A DNA stretch of 22,752 nucleotides from JANLSE01 sp038214135 (lineage in GTDB: Bacteria; Chloroflexota; Chloroflexia; Chloroflexales; Roseiflexaceae). The stretch spans positions 1 to 22,752 of the forward strand of contig JBBQSD010000103.1 of NCBI GenBank assembly GCA_038214135.1, given 5' to 3'. The first letter of the stretch is position 1. Each line of letters starts with the position of its first letter. The notes below the pieces were generated by a model. The model saw only the letters and a list, made by a program, of their open reading frames with translations, searched no databases and was not told where the DNA came from. The translations under genes were made by a program, and so were the position numbers. Positions 1-8,443 of this stretch are shown in pieces.

Positions 1-4
1 CTAT

Positions 5-277
5 ATGCCACGCGAATACCAAGGTATTGGCAACGATGACGTAAGTTTGGATGCTTGGAAACGCATTAGTACTGTTCACTACAAAGCGGCATCCCAAAAA
101 CATCGATACCTTTATCGTGCATACCTGCTGCTTATTAGCAGTTTCGTTCTGCTGATCTTCTGCATTGGGGTTGCACTACTCAACCCGCCATCCAAACCAA
201 CCACCGAACCAACACAGATAGTGATTGTCACACCGATTCCTGTTACACCTACACCTCTCTCTACACCAACACCTTGA
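5..277 (+). CDS. Small membrane-anchored protein, function unknown (possibly 5'-partial)
   Basis: The 90-residue reading frame has a charged N-terminal part of about 35 residues. One strong transmembrane segment follows (about residues 36-60, rich in Leu, Ile and Phe). The tail is rich in Pro and Thr and ends in repeated TPTP-type motifs. This layout fits a single-pass protein with a short low-complexity exterior tail, a common style in Chloroflexota. I do not recognise a family. Only four bases lie upstream of the ATG, so no ribosome binding site can be judged. No in-frame stop precedes it within the window, so the true start may lie to the left. No partner gene on the same strand is intact; the next frame is a decayed transporter. 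Confidence 0.55.
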   Translation: MPREYQGIGNDDVSLDAWKRISTVHYKAASQKHRYLYRAYLLLISSFVLLIFCIGVALLNPPSKPTTEPTQIVIVTPIPVTPTPLSTPTP

Positions 278-312
278 TAAGGTGACTCCGTGAGGCGGTG
301 ATATGATGGCGG

Positions 313-774
313 GTGGTATCAGGAATCATCGAGAAGCAGTATCGCGTTGTGGTCTATCAGCTCTCGGTTGAACGGGAATTGCTTTCACCACAGGCCGATG
401 GGCAGGAGGGCGGGCTGGTCGCTTTCATTCCACTCGCCGATCTGCTGCTTGTCGATTCGGTATCATTTCTGCTTTCCGCAGTAACACTTGGTACGATTCG
501 GCGGCGCTTCAATACATCCGGTGAGCAGCCGCGTTCACAGAGCATCCGCCAGGATATTGCCGAAGGGTTGCGCTATGTGCTCAGCCACCCGGTGCTCCGC
601 AATATCTCACTGATGATGGCATTGGTCAATTTCGTTGGCGCAACCGCATATTCTCAGCTTGTCTGCTTGGCCAAGCAGCGTATGCAGGCCAACGATACGC
701 AGGTTGGGCGGCTCTACTCCGCCGGAAGTGTTGGGGCGCGCAGAGCAGTACCCTACGAACAACCAATGATGTAA
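313..774 (+). pseudogene. Remnant of an MFS (MFS_3-type) transporter
   Basis: About 110 residues, encoded around 415-738, match the middle of MFS_3 drug/macrolide-type exporters. They show a helix ending in LLLVDSVSFLLSAVTL, the following basic IRRRF turn, the amphipathic linker QDIAEGLRYVLSHPVLRN, and the start of the next helix with an AGSVG turn. Complete members of this family are about 400-430 residues with 12 helices; here the N-terminal helices and everything after AGSVG are missing. The reading frame before residue 30 and after residue 141 does not look like the family. The only start is a GTG with a stop just upstream and no convincing ribosome binding site. I infer a gene fossil truncated at both ends, not a functional transporter. 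Confidence 0.7.
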
Positions 775-1018
775 CTATTGAACATGTGACTCCTGATCAA
801 ATGAATGTTGGTGGCCTGCATAACGGTGGCGCATTCATCAACGCCTCGGCATTCGTAACGTCTTTTTTTGATCGCAAAGCCCACAGATCCATCATTTGGC
901 GCGTTGCGCCGCTAGGCATTAGGGGCCAGGTGATTCATCGCAGTAGGGGGCGCAGCCTAGCCTATGCAAGATCATCTCAAGAGTGAGCTGCTGCTGCGCC
1001 CTTACGCTTCGCCTCCCA
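775..1018. other. Intergenic spacer, no supported gene
   Basis: This 244-base stretch between the transporter remnant and the lactonase gene shows no convincing coding frame. A 66-residue frame at 786-986 has no recognisable family features and lies directly after the truncated transporter. I see no clear hairpin terminator or promoter. Confidence 0.4.
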
Positions 1019-2053
1019 TCACCGCGCCCCGATTGCATCAACATACAACGCATATAGGGATTGCCCGGCCGTCATGAACAGGCGGTTCTTCTTGCGCCCA
1101 CCAAAACACAAGTTTGCACACGGCTCTGGCAGATGGATCTTGCCAATCAGCGTGCCATCTGGTGCATAGCAATGAACGCCATCGAAGCCAGCGCCGCCCC
1201 ATCCAGCCCCAACCCACAGATTGCCATCCAGATCGGTGCGAATTCCATCGGCCATGCCAGGGCGCATATCAACAAACCCGCGATCATTGGCTAAATGCTG
1301 ACCATCGATCACATCCAGAACGCGAATATTGGCTGGCCCATCTGGCAGATGCGATGAACCGGTATCGACAATATACAGCAGTTGTTCATCTGGTGAGAAA
1401 CACAACCCATTTGGTCGTTCAAAATCCTCGGCAACAATTGTTGCCTGCCCACTGGTTGGATCCAACCGATACACGCGGGTTGGCAGCTCGGGTTCGGCTT
1501 TGTTGCCCTCATAGTGCATCAGAATGCCATAGCCAGGGTCGGTAAACCAGATCGCGCCATCGCAATGCACAACCACATCATTGGGGGCATTCAGGCGCTT
1601 GCCAGCATATGAATCAATCAGCACCGTGATGCTGCCATCATATTCGGTGCGCGTCACCCGCCGTGTGCCATGCTCACATGTTACCAGGCGGCCCTGCCGA
1701 TCACGGGTATTGCCATTGCTATTATTCGCAGGATTGCGGAAGATACTGATCGCACCGGTTTCTTCCGACCAGCGTAATATCCTGTCGTTGGGAATATCGC
1801 TCCACAGGAGAAAGCGGCCATCACCAAACCAGACAGGCCCTTCCGTCCAGCGGCCTCCGGTCCATAATCGTTCGATTGCTGCGCCACCAAGTTTATAGCG
1901 GCCAAAACGTTGGTCAAGCAACTCAACCGCCGGATCTGGGTAACGAATCACATCGTGTTGCCAGTCGCGCTCAATCACACTGCGTGCTGCAAGGGGCAGA
2001 TCGGCCACAAAGTACTCGCTTTCGTGTTTTAGCAGGAGTCGGAAGGGCGCCAT
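1019..2053 (-). CDS. SMP-30/gluconolactonase/LRE-family hydrolase
   Basis: A six-bladed beta-propeller hydrolase of the SMP-30/gluconolactonase family, which opens sugar lactones in the cytoplasm. Expected metal ligands are visible in the 344-residue frame: Glu71 in RWTEGPVW, Asn215 in RPNGLCFSPD and Asp269 in MADGIRTDLDGN. Asn158 in NAPNDVVV sits where the family has a substrate-side Asn. The stretch NSNGNTRDRQGRLVTCEHG (111-129) is typical of the bacterial subgroup related to gluconolactonases. The start is uncertain. Homologues usually begin near the IRYPDP motif, which favours the GTG codon at 1949-1951 (310 residues). The preceding 34 residues look unlike the family, and neither start has a strong ribosome binding site. 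Family assignment is firm; the actual substrate is not predictable. It stands alone between decayed genes. Confidence 0.85.
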   Translation of the reverse strand: MAPFRLLLKHESEYFVADLPLAARSVIERDWQHDVIRYPDPAVELLDQRFGRYKLGGAAIERLWTGGRWTEGPVWFGDGRFLLWSDIPNDRILRWSEETGAISIFRNPANNSNGNTRDRQGRLVTCEHGTRRVTRTEYDGSITVLIDSYAGKRLNAPNDVVVHCDGAIWFTDPGYGILMHYEGNKAEPELPTRVYRLDPTSGQATIVAEDFERPNGLCFSPDEQLLYIVDTGSSHLPDGPANIRVLDVIDGQHLANDRGFVDMRPGMADGIRTDLDGNLWVGAGWGGAGFDGVHCYAPDGTLIGKIHLPEPCANLCFGGRKKNRLFMTAGQSLYALYVDAIGAR

Positions 2054-2478
2054 GCATCGCGTCCGTACAGCGTCAGAAGACAGAAGCCAGGGTAGAGATG
2101 CTCCGCTGGAGCGTCTGAAATCGGGCAGAAACGTCCTTCTGAAGCGCTGAATTCACAGCTCCTGTCACAATCCTGGCTTCTTATTCGTGGCAGATCCTAG
2201 CATAGCGAGCGAATTGGTGCAATCATCACGATCATCATGCATGCCTGGAATTCGCACCATCCGTGGGCTGAATCCACGCGGCTAGGGTTCATCGTCTACT
2301 TGCCGCAAGCTTCAGCCTGCGAATGGATGAGCAATGCCATATCCCCGATGTAATTATCAATCTCCATCATCCTGCGGATAGCAGGGCCGCCATCGTTACC
2401 ACCATTGGCTATCAATCGTAAGGGCGCAGCAGCTTACGCCCTTCATTCTGACTCTTGAATGCTGACTCCTGAATACTT
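2054..2478. other. Repeat-rich spacer
   Basis: About 425 bases without a supported gene. It holds an imperfect inverted repeat (GATGCTCC GCT GGAGCGTC, about 2097-2115), a CTTCAGCCTGCG piece (about 2310-2321) shared with the hairpin at 12450-12469, and heptad-type TGACTCCTGA/CTGACTCTTGA elements around 2443-2475. All these motifs recur elsewhere in the window. Confidence 0.5.
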
Positions 2479-3284
2479 TCACCCCTCAGCCTTGGCTGCC
2501 TGGACTGGCAGGTTGCCCCGCAACACCTCGGCCAGTGCGCGCCCTGCCACCGCCAGTGCAATCGTTGGCTGGAACAGCGCGGCAGGCGTTGCAACCATGG
2601 CCATACACGGGGTTGAAGGCACAGGCAGCATCGCCAAGCACAAGAAACTGCTCCGGCCAGCGCGGCAGTTCTTCATAATGGATCAGCCGATTCTCGGTGC
2701 GACGGTAGCCGCTGATCGATGAGATCGGGGTTGCTTCAGCGAGTGCATCGGCGATCTGTGGTGATGGCAGATTGCGCGCAAAGGCAGTAAAGCCTGCCTC
2801 ATCTGTGGGGGGTGCCTGATCACCGGCACCGACCATCAGGGCGATCCAGCGGCCACCCTCAAGCGGGAAGATCAGGCCACTGCGCGAATCCTCTGGTGGA
2901 TTGCCACGAACAAGCAGTGTCTTCCAATCATATGTGCGATCGTCCGGTGGCTGGTATAGGCGGGTCGCATAGCCAATTCGGGCATTGATCACCGTTTTGC
3001 GGGGAGTATTGTAGCCAAGTTGCTCCAACCATTCGGTGGCGTGCGAACTCCGCCCACTTGCATCAACCACCAGATCCGCCTGAAGTTTCTGCCCGGCCAC
3101 TAACTGGTTTCGATCTCGCAGCTGCACGCCAACAACACCCGTGCCATGGGCATTTGCTGCTCCAGCCCAGGGAAGAGCTGTTCCAACACCTGTGCGCCAC
3201 GCAGCAGGATCTGGTGAATATGGCGACCCTGTGGCACACCCTTGCGTGGTTCTGCATCATCCTGATTTGATCGTCCCAACCGGC
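2479..3284 (-). pseudogene. Broken FAD-dependent monooxygenase remnant
   Basis: Pieces of a flavin-dependent monooxygenase (geranylgeranyl-reductase/PHBH-like fold) lie in at least two frames. The first piece (about 3150-3284) carries DDAEPRKGVPQGRHIHQILL and the following AQVLEQLFPGL, the family's region near the N terminus. A second frame (to about 2600) begins near GVVGVQLRDR and carries DLVVDASGRSSHATEWL, then the second FAD-binding motif LGDAACAFNPVYGHG. After that the frame changes again and family-like sequence is lost. The N-terminal dinucleotide-binding GxGxxG is absent, and sequence is missing between the first two pieces. The gene cannot make a working enzyme in this form. Confidence 0.75.
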
Positions 3285-3621
3285 TCGCCAAGTCGATCCG
3301 CTCGGCATACCATTGCGGGTTGCGCCAGCGTACATCGGCGGTGAGTGCTTCACGGGCCAGATCATGCGGAAACATGCCCTGGCGTGTTGAGGCAACAAAT
3401 GAGAGGCTGCGTAGCCAATCAAACAGCTTATGGGCATTGGGCAGATCGAGCATTGCAGCCAGAAGCGGCTCGGTGGTGAAGTGAAACAGCGCGCAAATCT
3501 CAAGGGCGGCCCGATGAGCCGCACCAGGCACCTTCTGTACAAGCAGCTCAGGCTCAACGGTACGGCCAGCAAAACGGCGCTGTCGTGCAGCATTCAGGCG
3601 ATCAGCTAGGCGTGTTGACAT
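3285..3621 (-). pseudogene. Remnant of a LuxR-type AAA transcriptional regulator
   Basis: The ATG at 3621 opens with MSTRLADRLNAARQRRFAGR, the usual N terminus of large ATP-binding LuxR-family regulators just before the P-loop. At about residue 23 the sequence jumps past the ATPase core to the later segment PGAAHRAALEICALF, then LFDWLRSLSFV and GMFPHDLAREALTADVRW. It stops near residue 113. It then continues in frame, with no stop, into flavin monooxygenase sequence. P-loop, sensor motifs and the C-terminal helix-turn-helix are all missing. Intact members run to several hundred residues or more. Two internal deletions explain the structure best. A genuine regulator-oxidoreductase fusion is unlikely because both halves lack their core motifs. 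Confidence 0.7.
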
Positions 3622-3709
3622 AGCCCCCCCTTGTATGGGATGGCATGCTATAGAAACCTATCGTGTGATATTCTCGTATACCGCCAAGAATGGGAGCGGG
3701 CAAGTTCTG

Positions 3710-4132
3710 CTACGAACGTGCCTCCCAGACTGCCTCATTCCTCAGGATTCGTACAATCTGCTGTGGGAAGCGCTGATGGCTGATCGGCTTGCCAATAAAT
3801 CCATCGAAGCCTGCGGCACGCGCTCGTGCCACATCAGTGACCATGACATTTGCCGTCAGCGCGATCACCCTGACATTGTGTAACTGCGGGTGCGCCCGAA
3901 TCTGCGCTATTATCCCATAGCCATCTTCGTGTGCGAGCCGAATATCGAGCAGAATCAGATCGATCTGCTGATCCGGCAAGTTCGCATACTGCTGAAACAA
4001 CTCGCTGTCCGATGCCCATCCCTGGCAATACCCAACCCGCACCTTTGTGCGTAGGAGTTCCAGTGTGATGAACAGGTTGTCGGGATTATCTTCAATAACC
4101 AGAACAACCGCCTCGTGGGTATCACGAATCAT
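3710..4132 (-). CDS. Single-domain (CheY-like) response regulator
   Basis: A stand-alone receiver domain of 140 residues. The acidic pocket is Glu14-Asp15, the phosphoacceptor is Asp63 in LILLDIR, the switch residue is Thr93 in ALTAN, and the conserved Lys is Lys115 before Pro116. There is no output domain, so it should act by protein contact or as a phosphate relay, probably for the two kinases upstream. The start at 4132 is chosen because AAAGGAG lies six bases upstream. The gene overlaps the end of the preceding kinase gene by 11 bases, which implies translational coupling in one operon. A longer frame from 4162 has no such support. C-terminal residues after about 130 are a short family-neutral tail. 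Confidence 0.9.
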   Translation of the reverse strand: MIRDTHEAVVLVIEDNPDNLFITLELLRTKVRVGYCQGWASDSELFQQYANLPDQQIDLILLDIRLAHEDGYGIIAQIRAHPQLHNVRVIALTANVMVTDVARARAAGFDGFIGKPISHQRFPQQIVRILRNEAVWEARS

Positions 4133-6335
4133 GGCGCGCTCCTTTGAGCAGGTTGTCCACAATCGAGAGAAACATTGGGCTAGAGACTGGCTTCTGGAAG
4201 TGGTAGTTTGTACGCTCGCGCAACCAGATATGTTCCTGTAGAGTAAGATCTTTGGCTGTCACAACGATCACTGAGATTTTGGCCAACTCGGGCGTCGCAC
4301 GCATGTGTGCTAACACCTCAAAACCATCCATGTCCGGCATCATCAAATCCAGCAACACTAAGTCTGGCACTGCCTGCGCCATTCTTGCAAGCGCTTCCGT
4401 GCCATTGGTTGCTGCAACCACACGATAGCCGCGTTTTTCGAGCAATAGCCCCAGGCTGTGGTGAGTATCACTATCGTCATCGACAATCAGGATGGTTGCT
4501 GGTGGGGCAAACCGACGAATCACTGCAAGCAGATCATCGCGTCGAATTGGCTTATGTAAATATGCGGTTACGTTCGTCAGAACGCCGACACGCTCGTGAT
4601 CATTATCCATTATTGAACAGATCACGACTGGTAGCTCCGCAAGATCTGGATCATCCTGAATCTGAGCAAGCACCGACCACCCATCGAGTGGCTGCATCTT
4701 GAGATCAAGAATGACCAGCGCTGGCCGAATACGCCTAATCTCAGCCAGTGCGATCTGGCTATCGACAACATTATGCACAGCGTAGCCCGCAGCCTGGAGA
4801 AGATGCGTAAAAATACGCTGTGTGTCTGGGTCATCATCAACAATCATAATCAGCGGCATATCGGCAACCATGCCAGGAGCCTCCACTTGTACTCGCTGCA
4901 TTTGGCCTTGCACCACTGGAATAGTAAAAAAGAATGTAGAGCCAACGGCAGGAATGCTTGTGAGCCACATACGGCCACCATGAAGCTCAATCAGCCGTTT
5001 GCTGATCGGCAACCCCAGGCCAGTACCCTCATAACTGCGCGACAGATCGCTCTGCACCTGCCGAAATTCCTCAAAGACAAATGTTTGATGCTCTGGCGCA
5101 ATACCGATCCCAGTATCTTGTACGGAAATCTGGACAAAGCCATCATCGGTGGGAATCGCACGCACTGTGATGCTACCCTGATTCGTGAACTTGGCAGCAT
5201 TCGAGATCAGGTTAAGCAGCACCTGCCGGATACGTATTTTGTCCATCCAGACCTCTGGCAGTTGTTCGTCGCAATCAAGGGTCAGCATCAGATTCTTTTC
5301 TTTCGTAAGCCCAACTGCCGTTGATAGAACACCCTGTAAGATCGGTCGTAGATCGGCCAGCTCACGATCAAGCTCCATATGGCCAGCTTCGATCTTGGAA
5401 AGATCGAGGATGTCGTTAATCAACCCAAGCAGGTGCTCACTATTGTAGAGAACCCGGCTCTGAAACATCTGCTGCTGCTTATTCAGCACCCCATACTCGC
5501 TATCGGCAAGAAATTGTGTGAAATTCAGGATCGCGTTAAGTGGGGTACGCAGCTCGTGGCTCATATTCGCCAGAAACTGTGTCTTGAAGTGATTGGCCTC
5601 CTCGGCAACAGCGCGAGCTCGTTCAGCAACCCGATTAGCAGCCTGTAAATCTGCGGTTCGTTCAGCAACACGCTGTTCTAGATCCGTATTAAGCTGCTGC
5701 AATGCATCGTTGGCGGCAATCGAAGCACGCAGCGCACGCCAGAAGATCGTGGCACCAACCATCAGGAATACCGTAATCGCCCCTAGATTAAGCGTGCCAA
5801 TAATCAGAAATTGCTTGGCGCGCTCAGGCGGAACATCGGAAAAGGCCAGCACCACAGCAGCAGTGCCCATCTGAAGCGCCAAGGCCCACAGCCCAGCCCG
5901 CGGGCGGATGAACAACGTTGCGGCAACAATTGAAAAAATGAAGATCAGCGGAACTGGACTATCAGCGCCAGTGTATGATGAGGTGGTCGATCCAAGCACA
6001 CTACTGATAGCGCACCAAACGGTATAGATCGTCGCACCATAGGTGGTTCCTCGTCGATTCAGCCACCACATGAGGGTGTTCATGGGGACACCGAGTAATA
6101 CCACAACTTGCAAGCCAATTGCTGCACCACTCAGCACAAAGAGCATGACCAACAGCACGGCAATGATTGTTTGCACGGTAATGACATACGCAAAGCCACG
6201 GTTTACGACATAGCGCACCGGATCGCTGGTTTGCACGAATGTGAGCCATTTCCAACTGCGGATGAGCGCAGCATTCGTGGGATGTGTAGCAATCCGTGAC
6301 CAGAACGGTTGAACGAGATCGGCGGAAGGGCGCAT
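4122..6335 (-). CDS. Membrane hybrid histidine kinase with two C-terminal receivers
   Basis: 737 residues. Residues about 48-197 hold roughly six hydrophobic helices forming an integral-membrane sensor. A coiled coil follows (about 205-250) and then HisKA with His260 in NMSHELRTPLN. The HATPase domain has Asn379 in the N box, DTGIGIAP at 407-414 and EGTGLGLP at 436-443. Two receivers follow: REC1 with Asp500-502, Asp544 and Lys595, and REC2 with Asp619-621, Asp663 and Lys715. All catalytic residues are present. It should autophosphorylate at the membrane and pass phosphate to its own receivers and probably to the downstream single-domain regulator. The gene starts 24 bases after the upstream kinase stop, with only a weak AGG element. 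The signal sensed is unknown. Confidence 0.92.
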   Translation of the reverse strand: MRPSADLVQPFWSRIATHPTNAALIRSWKWLTFVQTSDPVRYVVNRGFAYVITVQTIIAVLLVMLFVLSGAAIGLQVVVLLGVPMNTLMWWLNRRGTTYGATIYTVWCAISSVLGSTTSSYTGADSPVPLIFIFSIVAATLFIRPRAGLWALALQMGTAAVVLAFSDVPPERAKQFLIIGTLNLGAITVFLMVGATIFWRALRASIAANDALQQLNTDLEQRVAERTADLQAANRVAERARAVAEEANHFKTQFLANMSHELRTPLNAILNFTQFLADSEYGVLNKQQQMFQSRVLYNSEHLLGLINDILDLSKIEAGHMELDRELADLRPILQGVLSTAVGLTKEKNLMLTLDCDEQLPEVWMDKIRIRQVLLNLISNAAKFTNQGSITVRAIPTDDGFVQISVQDTGIGIAPEHQTFVFEEFRQVQSDLSRSYEGTGLGLPISKRLIELHGGRMWLTSIPAVGSTFFFTIPVVQGQMQRVQVEAPGMVADMPLIMIVDDDPDTQRIFTHLLQAAGYAVHNVVDSQIALAEIRRIRPALVILDLKMQPLDGWSVLAQIQDDPDLAELPVVICSIMDNDHERVGVLTNVTAYLHKPIRRDDLLAVIRRFAPPATILIVDDDSDTHHSLGLLLEKRGYRVVAATNGTEALARMAQAVPDLVLLDLMMPDMDGFEVLAHMRATPELAKISVIVVTAKDLTLQEHIWLRERTNYHFQKPVSSPMFLSIVDNLLKGARHDS

Positions 6336-6359
6336 GAATAACCTCGCGGACTCTCATGT

Positions 6360-8315
6360 TCAATGTGGGCGGGCATCCAATGCATCACGCACACAACGTG
6401 CTAACATCAGCGCGGAAAATGGCTTCTGGAGCATGGCTGCCTGCGGCAATTGGCTACTATTCGCAATATCATGCTCGGTGTAGCCAGATATAAACAGCAG
6501 AGCAATAGCAGGATAGAACACTACGAGCTGCTCTGCCAGCGCAAGGCCGCCCAGCTTCGGCATCACCAGATCTGTCAGCAGCAGATCAATAGCTGGCATG
6601 CCCTGCTGGGCCATTGTGATCGCTTGCTCACCATGAGCAGCCTCCAGGACAGTGTAGCCAAGGCTACGCAAAATACGGGCAACGAACTGACGCACTGCGG
6701 ATTCATCTTCGACAAGCAAGATCATTTCGTTGCCCTGTGGCAGAACAGCTTCTACAACACGCTCGGGCAGCGCTTGGGCTGTGCCCATGACCTGTGGAAG
6801 ATAGATGCTGAAGCGGGTTCCATGCCCAAGCCTGCTCGAAGCCCAGATGCTACCGCCATGTTGTTTGACAATACCATAGCAGGTTGCCAAACCAAGCCCT
6901 GTGCCCAACCCAACCGCTTTGGTTGTGAAGAATGGCTCGAATATATGTGCATGGGTGGCCGCATCCATGCCAACACCAGTGTCGCTGATCATCAACAACA
7001 CATATGCACCAGCCGTCATTCCAGGGCGCTGGCGGGCAGAAACGGCATCGACAGTACTATTCACCGTTTTGATCGTCAGTTTGCCACCATTCGGCATTGC
7101 ATCGCGGGCATTAAGCACTAGATTGATCACGACTTGCTCAATCTGGCCGGGATCGGCTTTAACCATACCAAGATCAGATCCTGGGAGCGTGGTCAGCTGA
7201 ATATTTTCGCCAATAAGCCGCTGCAACAATTGATCCATATCCAGGATGAGTTCGTTGAGATCGAGAATACGCGGCGCGATCATTTGCTTCCGTGCAAACG
7301 CCAATAGCTGGCGCGTCAGGTTTGCAGCCGATTGGCTGGCCCGCTGGATCGCCAGCAGATCATCGCGCTCAGCCATATTGGCGGGCAGTGTATCGAGTGC
7401 CAGCCCAGCATAGCCAGAAATCACCGTCAACAGGTTATTGAAATCGTGCGCCACGCCACCAGCCAGCCGCCCGATGCTCTCCATCTTCTGCGCTTGGAAC
7501 AGGCGAGCTTCGAGTTGCTTGCGCTGAGTGATATCGCGAACGACGATCTGGGCAAGTTTGCCTTCATCCCACACGAGATGCCCAGCATCAATTTCTGCAG
7601 CAAACAGTGTTCCATCCAGGCGCATCATCGTGATCTCTAGACGCTGGGTATTGACGGGGGCAGCAACCGCTTGGCGTAGACACATCAAACAGGCATCATA
7701 ACTATCGGGTGTGATAAACCGCAGCAGGCTTTCGCCAAGCAGTTCTTCCGCCTGCCTGGCTCCAAGCAAATGTACCAATGCCGAATTGCTCAATAGTATG
7801 GTGCCATCCGCATTGGCGAGGAGGAGGCCGTTCGGTGAAAGCTCGATCACCTGTTCAAACTTCATGCGTTCCATGAGCAAACGTCGGTGCCGATTAAGGC
7901 GGGTGATCGTTCGCACTCGCGCCCGCAGTTCGGTGGCATCAAAATACTTGGAGATGAAATCGTCGGCACCCGCTTCAATACCTTTGATGCGTGATTGCCG
8001 ATCCTCAAGCGCGGTGATCAGAATAATCGGTACTTCTGCCAGCAACTTATTGGCACGCACCTGTCGGCAAACCTCAAAGCCATCCATGCCTGGCATCATG
8101 ACATCAAGCAGGATCAGATCGGGGATCAGCGCAGATGCCGCGGCCAATCCATCGATGCCATTTTTTGCAAACGCGAGTGTATAGCCATGCCCTGTCAGCA
8201 ATGTCTTGAGCGTCTCACGGCCATCCGGTGCATCATCGATAATCAAAATGATTGGTGGTTGATCGAGTGAGATGTTTAGGGAGCCGCGTGGAAGATCTGC
8301 ATTAGATGACAACAC
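6360..8315 (-). CDS. Soluble hybrid kinase: REC-PAS-HisKA-HATPase-REC
   Basis: 651 residues with no membrane segments. The N-terminal receiver has Asp27-28 and Asp71 in LILLDVMMPGMDG. Its conserved Lys123 is followed by Tyr instead of the near-universal Pro. A PAS-like domain spans about 152-262. HisKA of the AHDFNN type has His290. The HATPase domain has Asn402 in its N box, ISDTGVGM at 443-450 and GLGTGLGL at 469-476. The C-terminal receiver has Glu536-Asp537, Asp582 and Lys631-Pro632. The architecture suggests a cytoplasmic phosphorelay node whose kinase is gated by the N-terminal receiver. The start is the GTG at 8315, four bases after AAAGGAGG; a TTG one codon later would have better spacing. 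It is the first gene of a three-gene operon. Confidence 0.92.
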   Translation of the reverse strand: MLSSNADLPRGSLNISLDQPPIILIIDDAPDGRETLKTLLTGHGYTLAFAKNGIDGLAAASALIPDLILLDVMMPGMDGFEVCRQVRANKLLAEVPIILITALEDRQSRIKGIEAGADDFISKYFDATELRARVRTITRLNRHRRLLMERMKFEQVIELSPNGLLLANADGTILLSNSALVHLLGARQAEELLGESLLRFITPDSYDACLMCLRQAVAAPVNTQRLEITMMRLDGTLFAAEIDAGHLVWDEGKLAQIVVRDITQRKQLEARLFQAQKMESIGRLAGGVAHDFNNLLTVISGYAGLALDTLPANMAERDDLLAIQRASQSAANLTRQLLAFARKQMIAPRILDLNELILDMDQLLQRLIGENIQLTTLPGSDLGMVKADPGQIEQVVINLVLNARDAMPNGGKLTIKTVNSTVDAVSARQRPGMTAGAYVLLMISDTGVGMDAATHAHIFEPFFTTKAVGLGTGLGLATCYGIVKQHGGSIWASSRLGHGTRFSIYLPQVMGTAQALPERVVEAVLPQGNEMILLVEDESAVRQFVARILRSLGYTVLEAAHGEQAITMAQQGMPAIDLLLTDLVMPKLGGLALAEQLVVFYPAIALLFISGYTEHDIANSSQLPQAAMLQKPFSALMLARCVRDALDARPH

Positions 8316-8373
8316 GAAGCCTCCTTTGCATCTGGGTCATTGTTATACGCTCTAGAACATCGAATATAAGCTG

Positions 8374-8403
8374 AGTATAGCAGGTGATACTGTGTACTGT
8401 CAG
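8374..8403 (-). promoter_or_regulatory. Candidate sigma70-type promoter for the phosphorelay operon
   Basis: On the minus strand CTGACA (8398-8403) and TATACT (8374-8379) are separated by 18 bases. Transcription would begin near 8367, giving a leader of about 50 nucleotides before the GTG at 8315. Seen by motif only. Confidence 0.4.
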
Positions 8404-8443
8404 CACGCAAATGTATGCCAAGATTGGTTCGAATTGGTAGAGC

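Noticed and set aside
786..986. 66-residue frame after the MFS remnant
   Set aside because: No ribosome binding site or family features; it probably opens by chance in the decayed region.
3063..3621. A genuine LuxR regulator-monooxygenase fusion protein
   Set aside because: Both parts lack essential motifs, and downstream frames are shifted, so deletion debris explains it better.
3635..3883. Small plus-strand frame before the response regulator end
   Set aside because: It largely overlaps the well-supported regulator gene on the other strand and has no ribosome binding site.
4047..8270. Many open frames antisense to the kinase operon
   Set aside because: They are mirror frames of well-supported kinase genes and have no recognisable products or ribosome binding sites.
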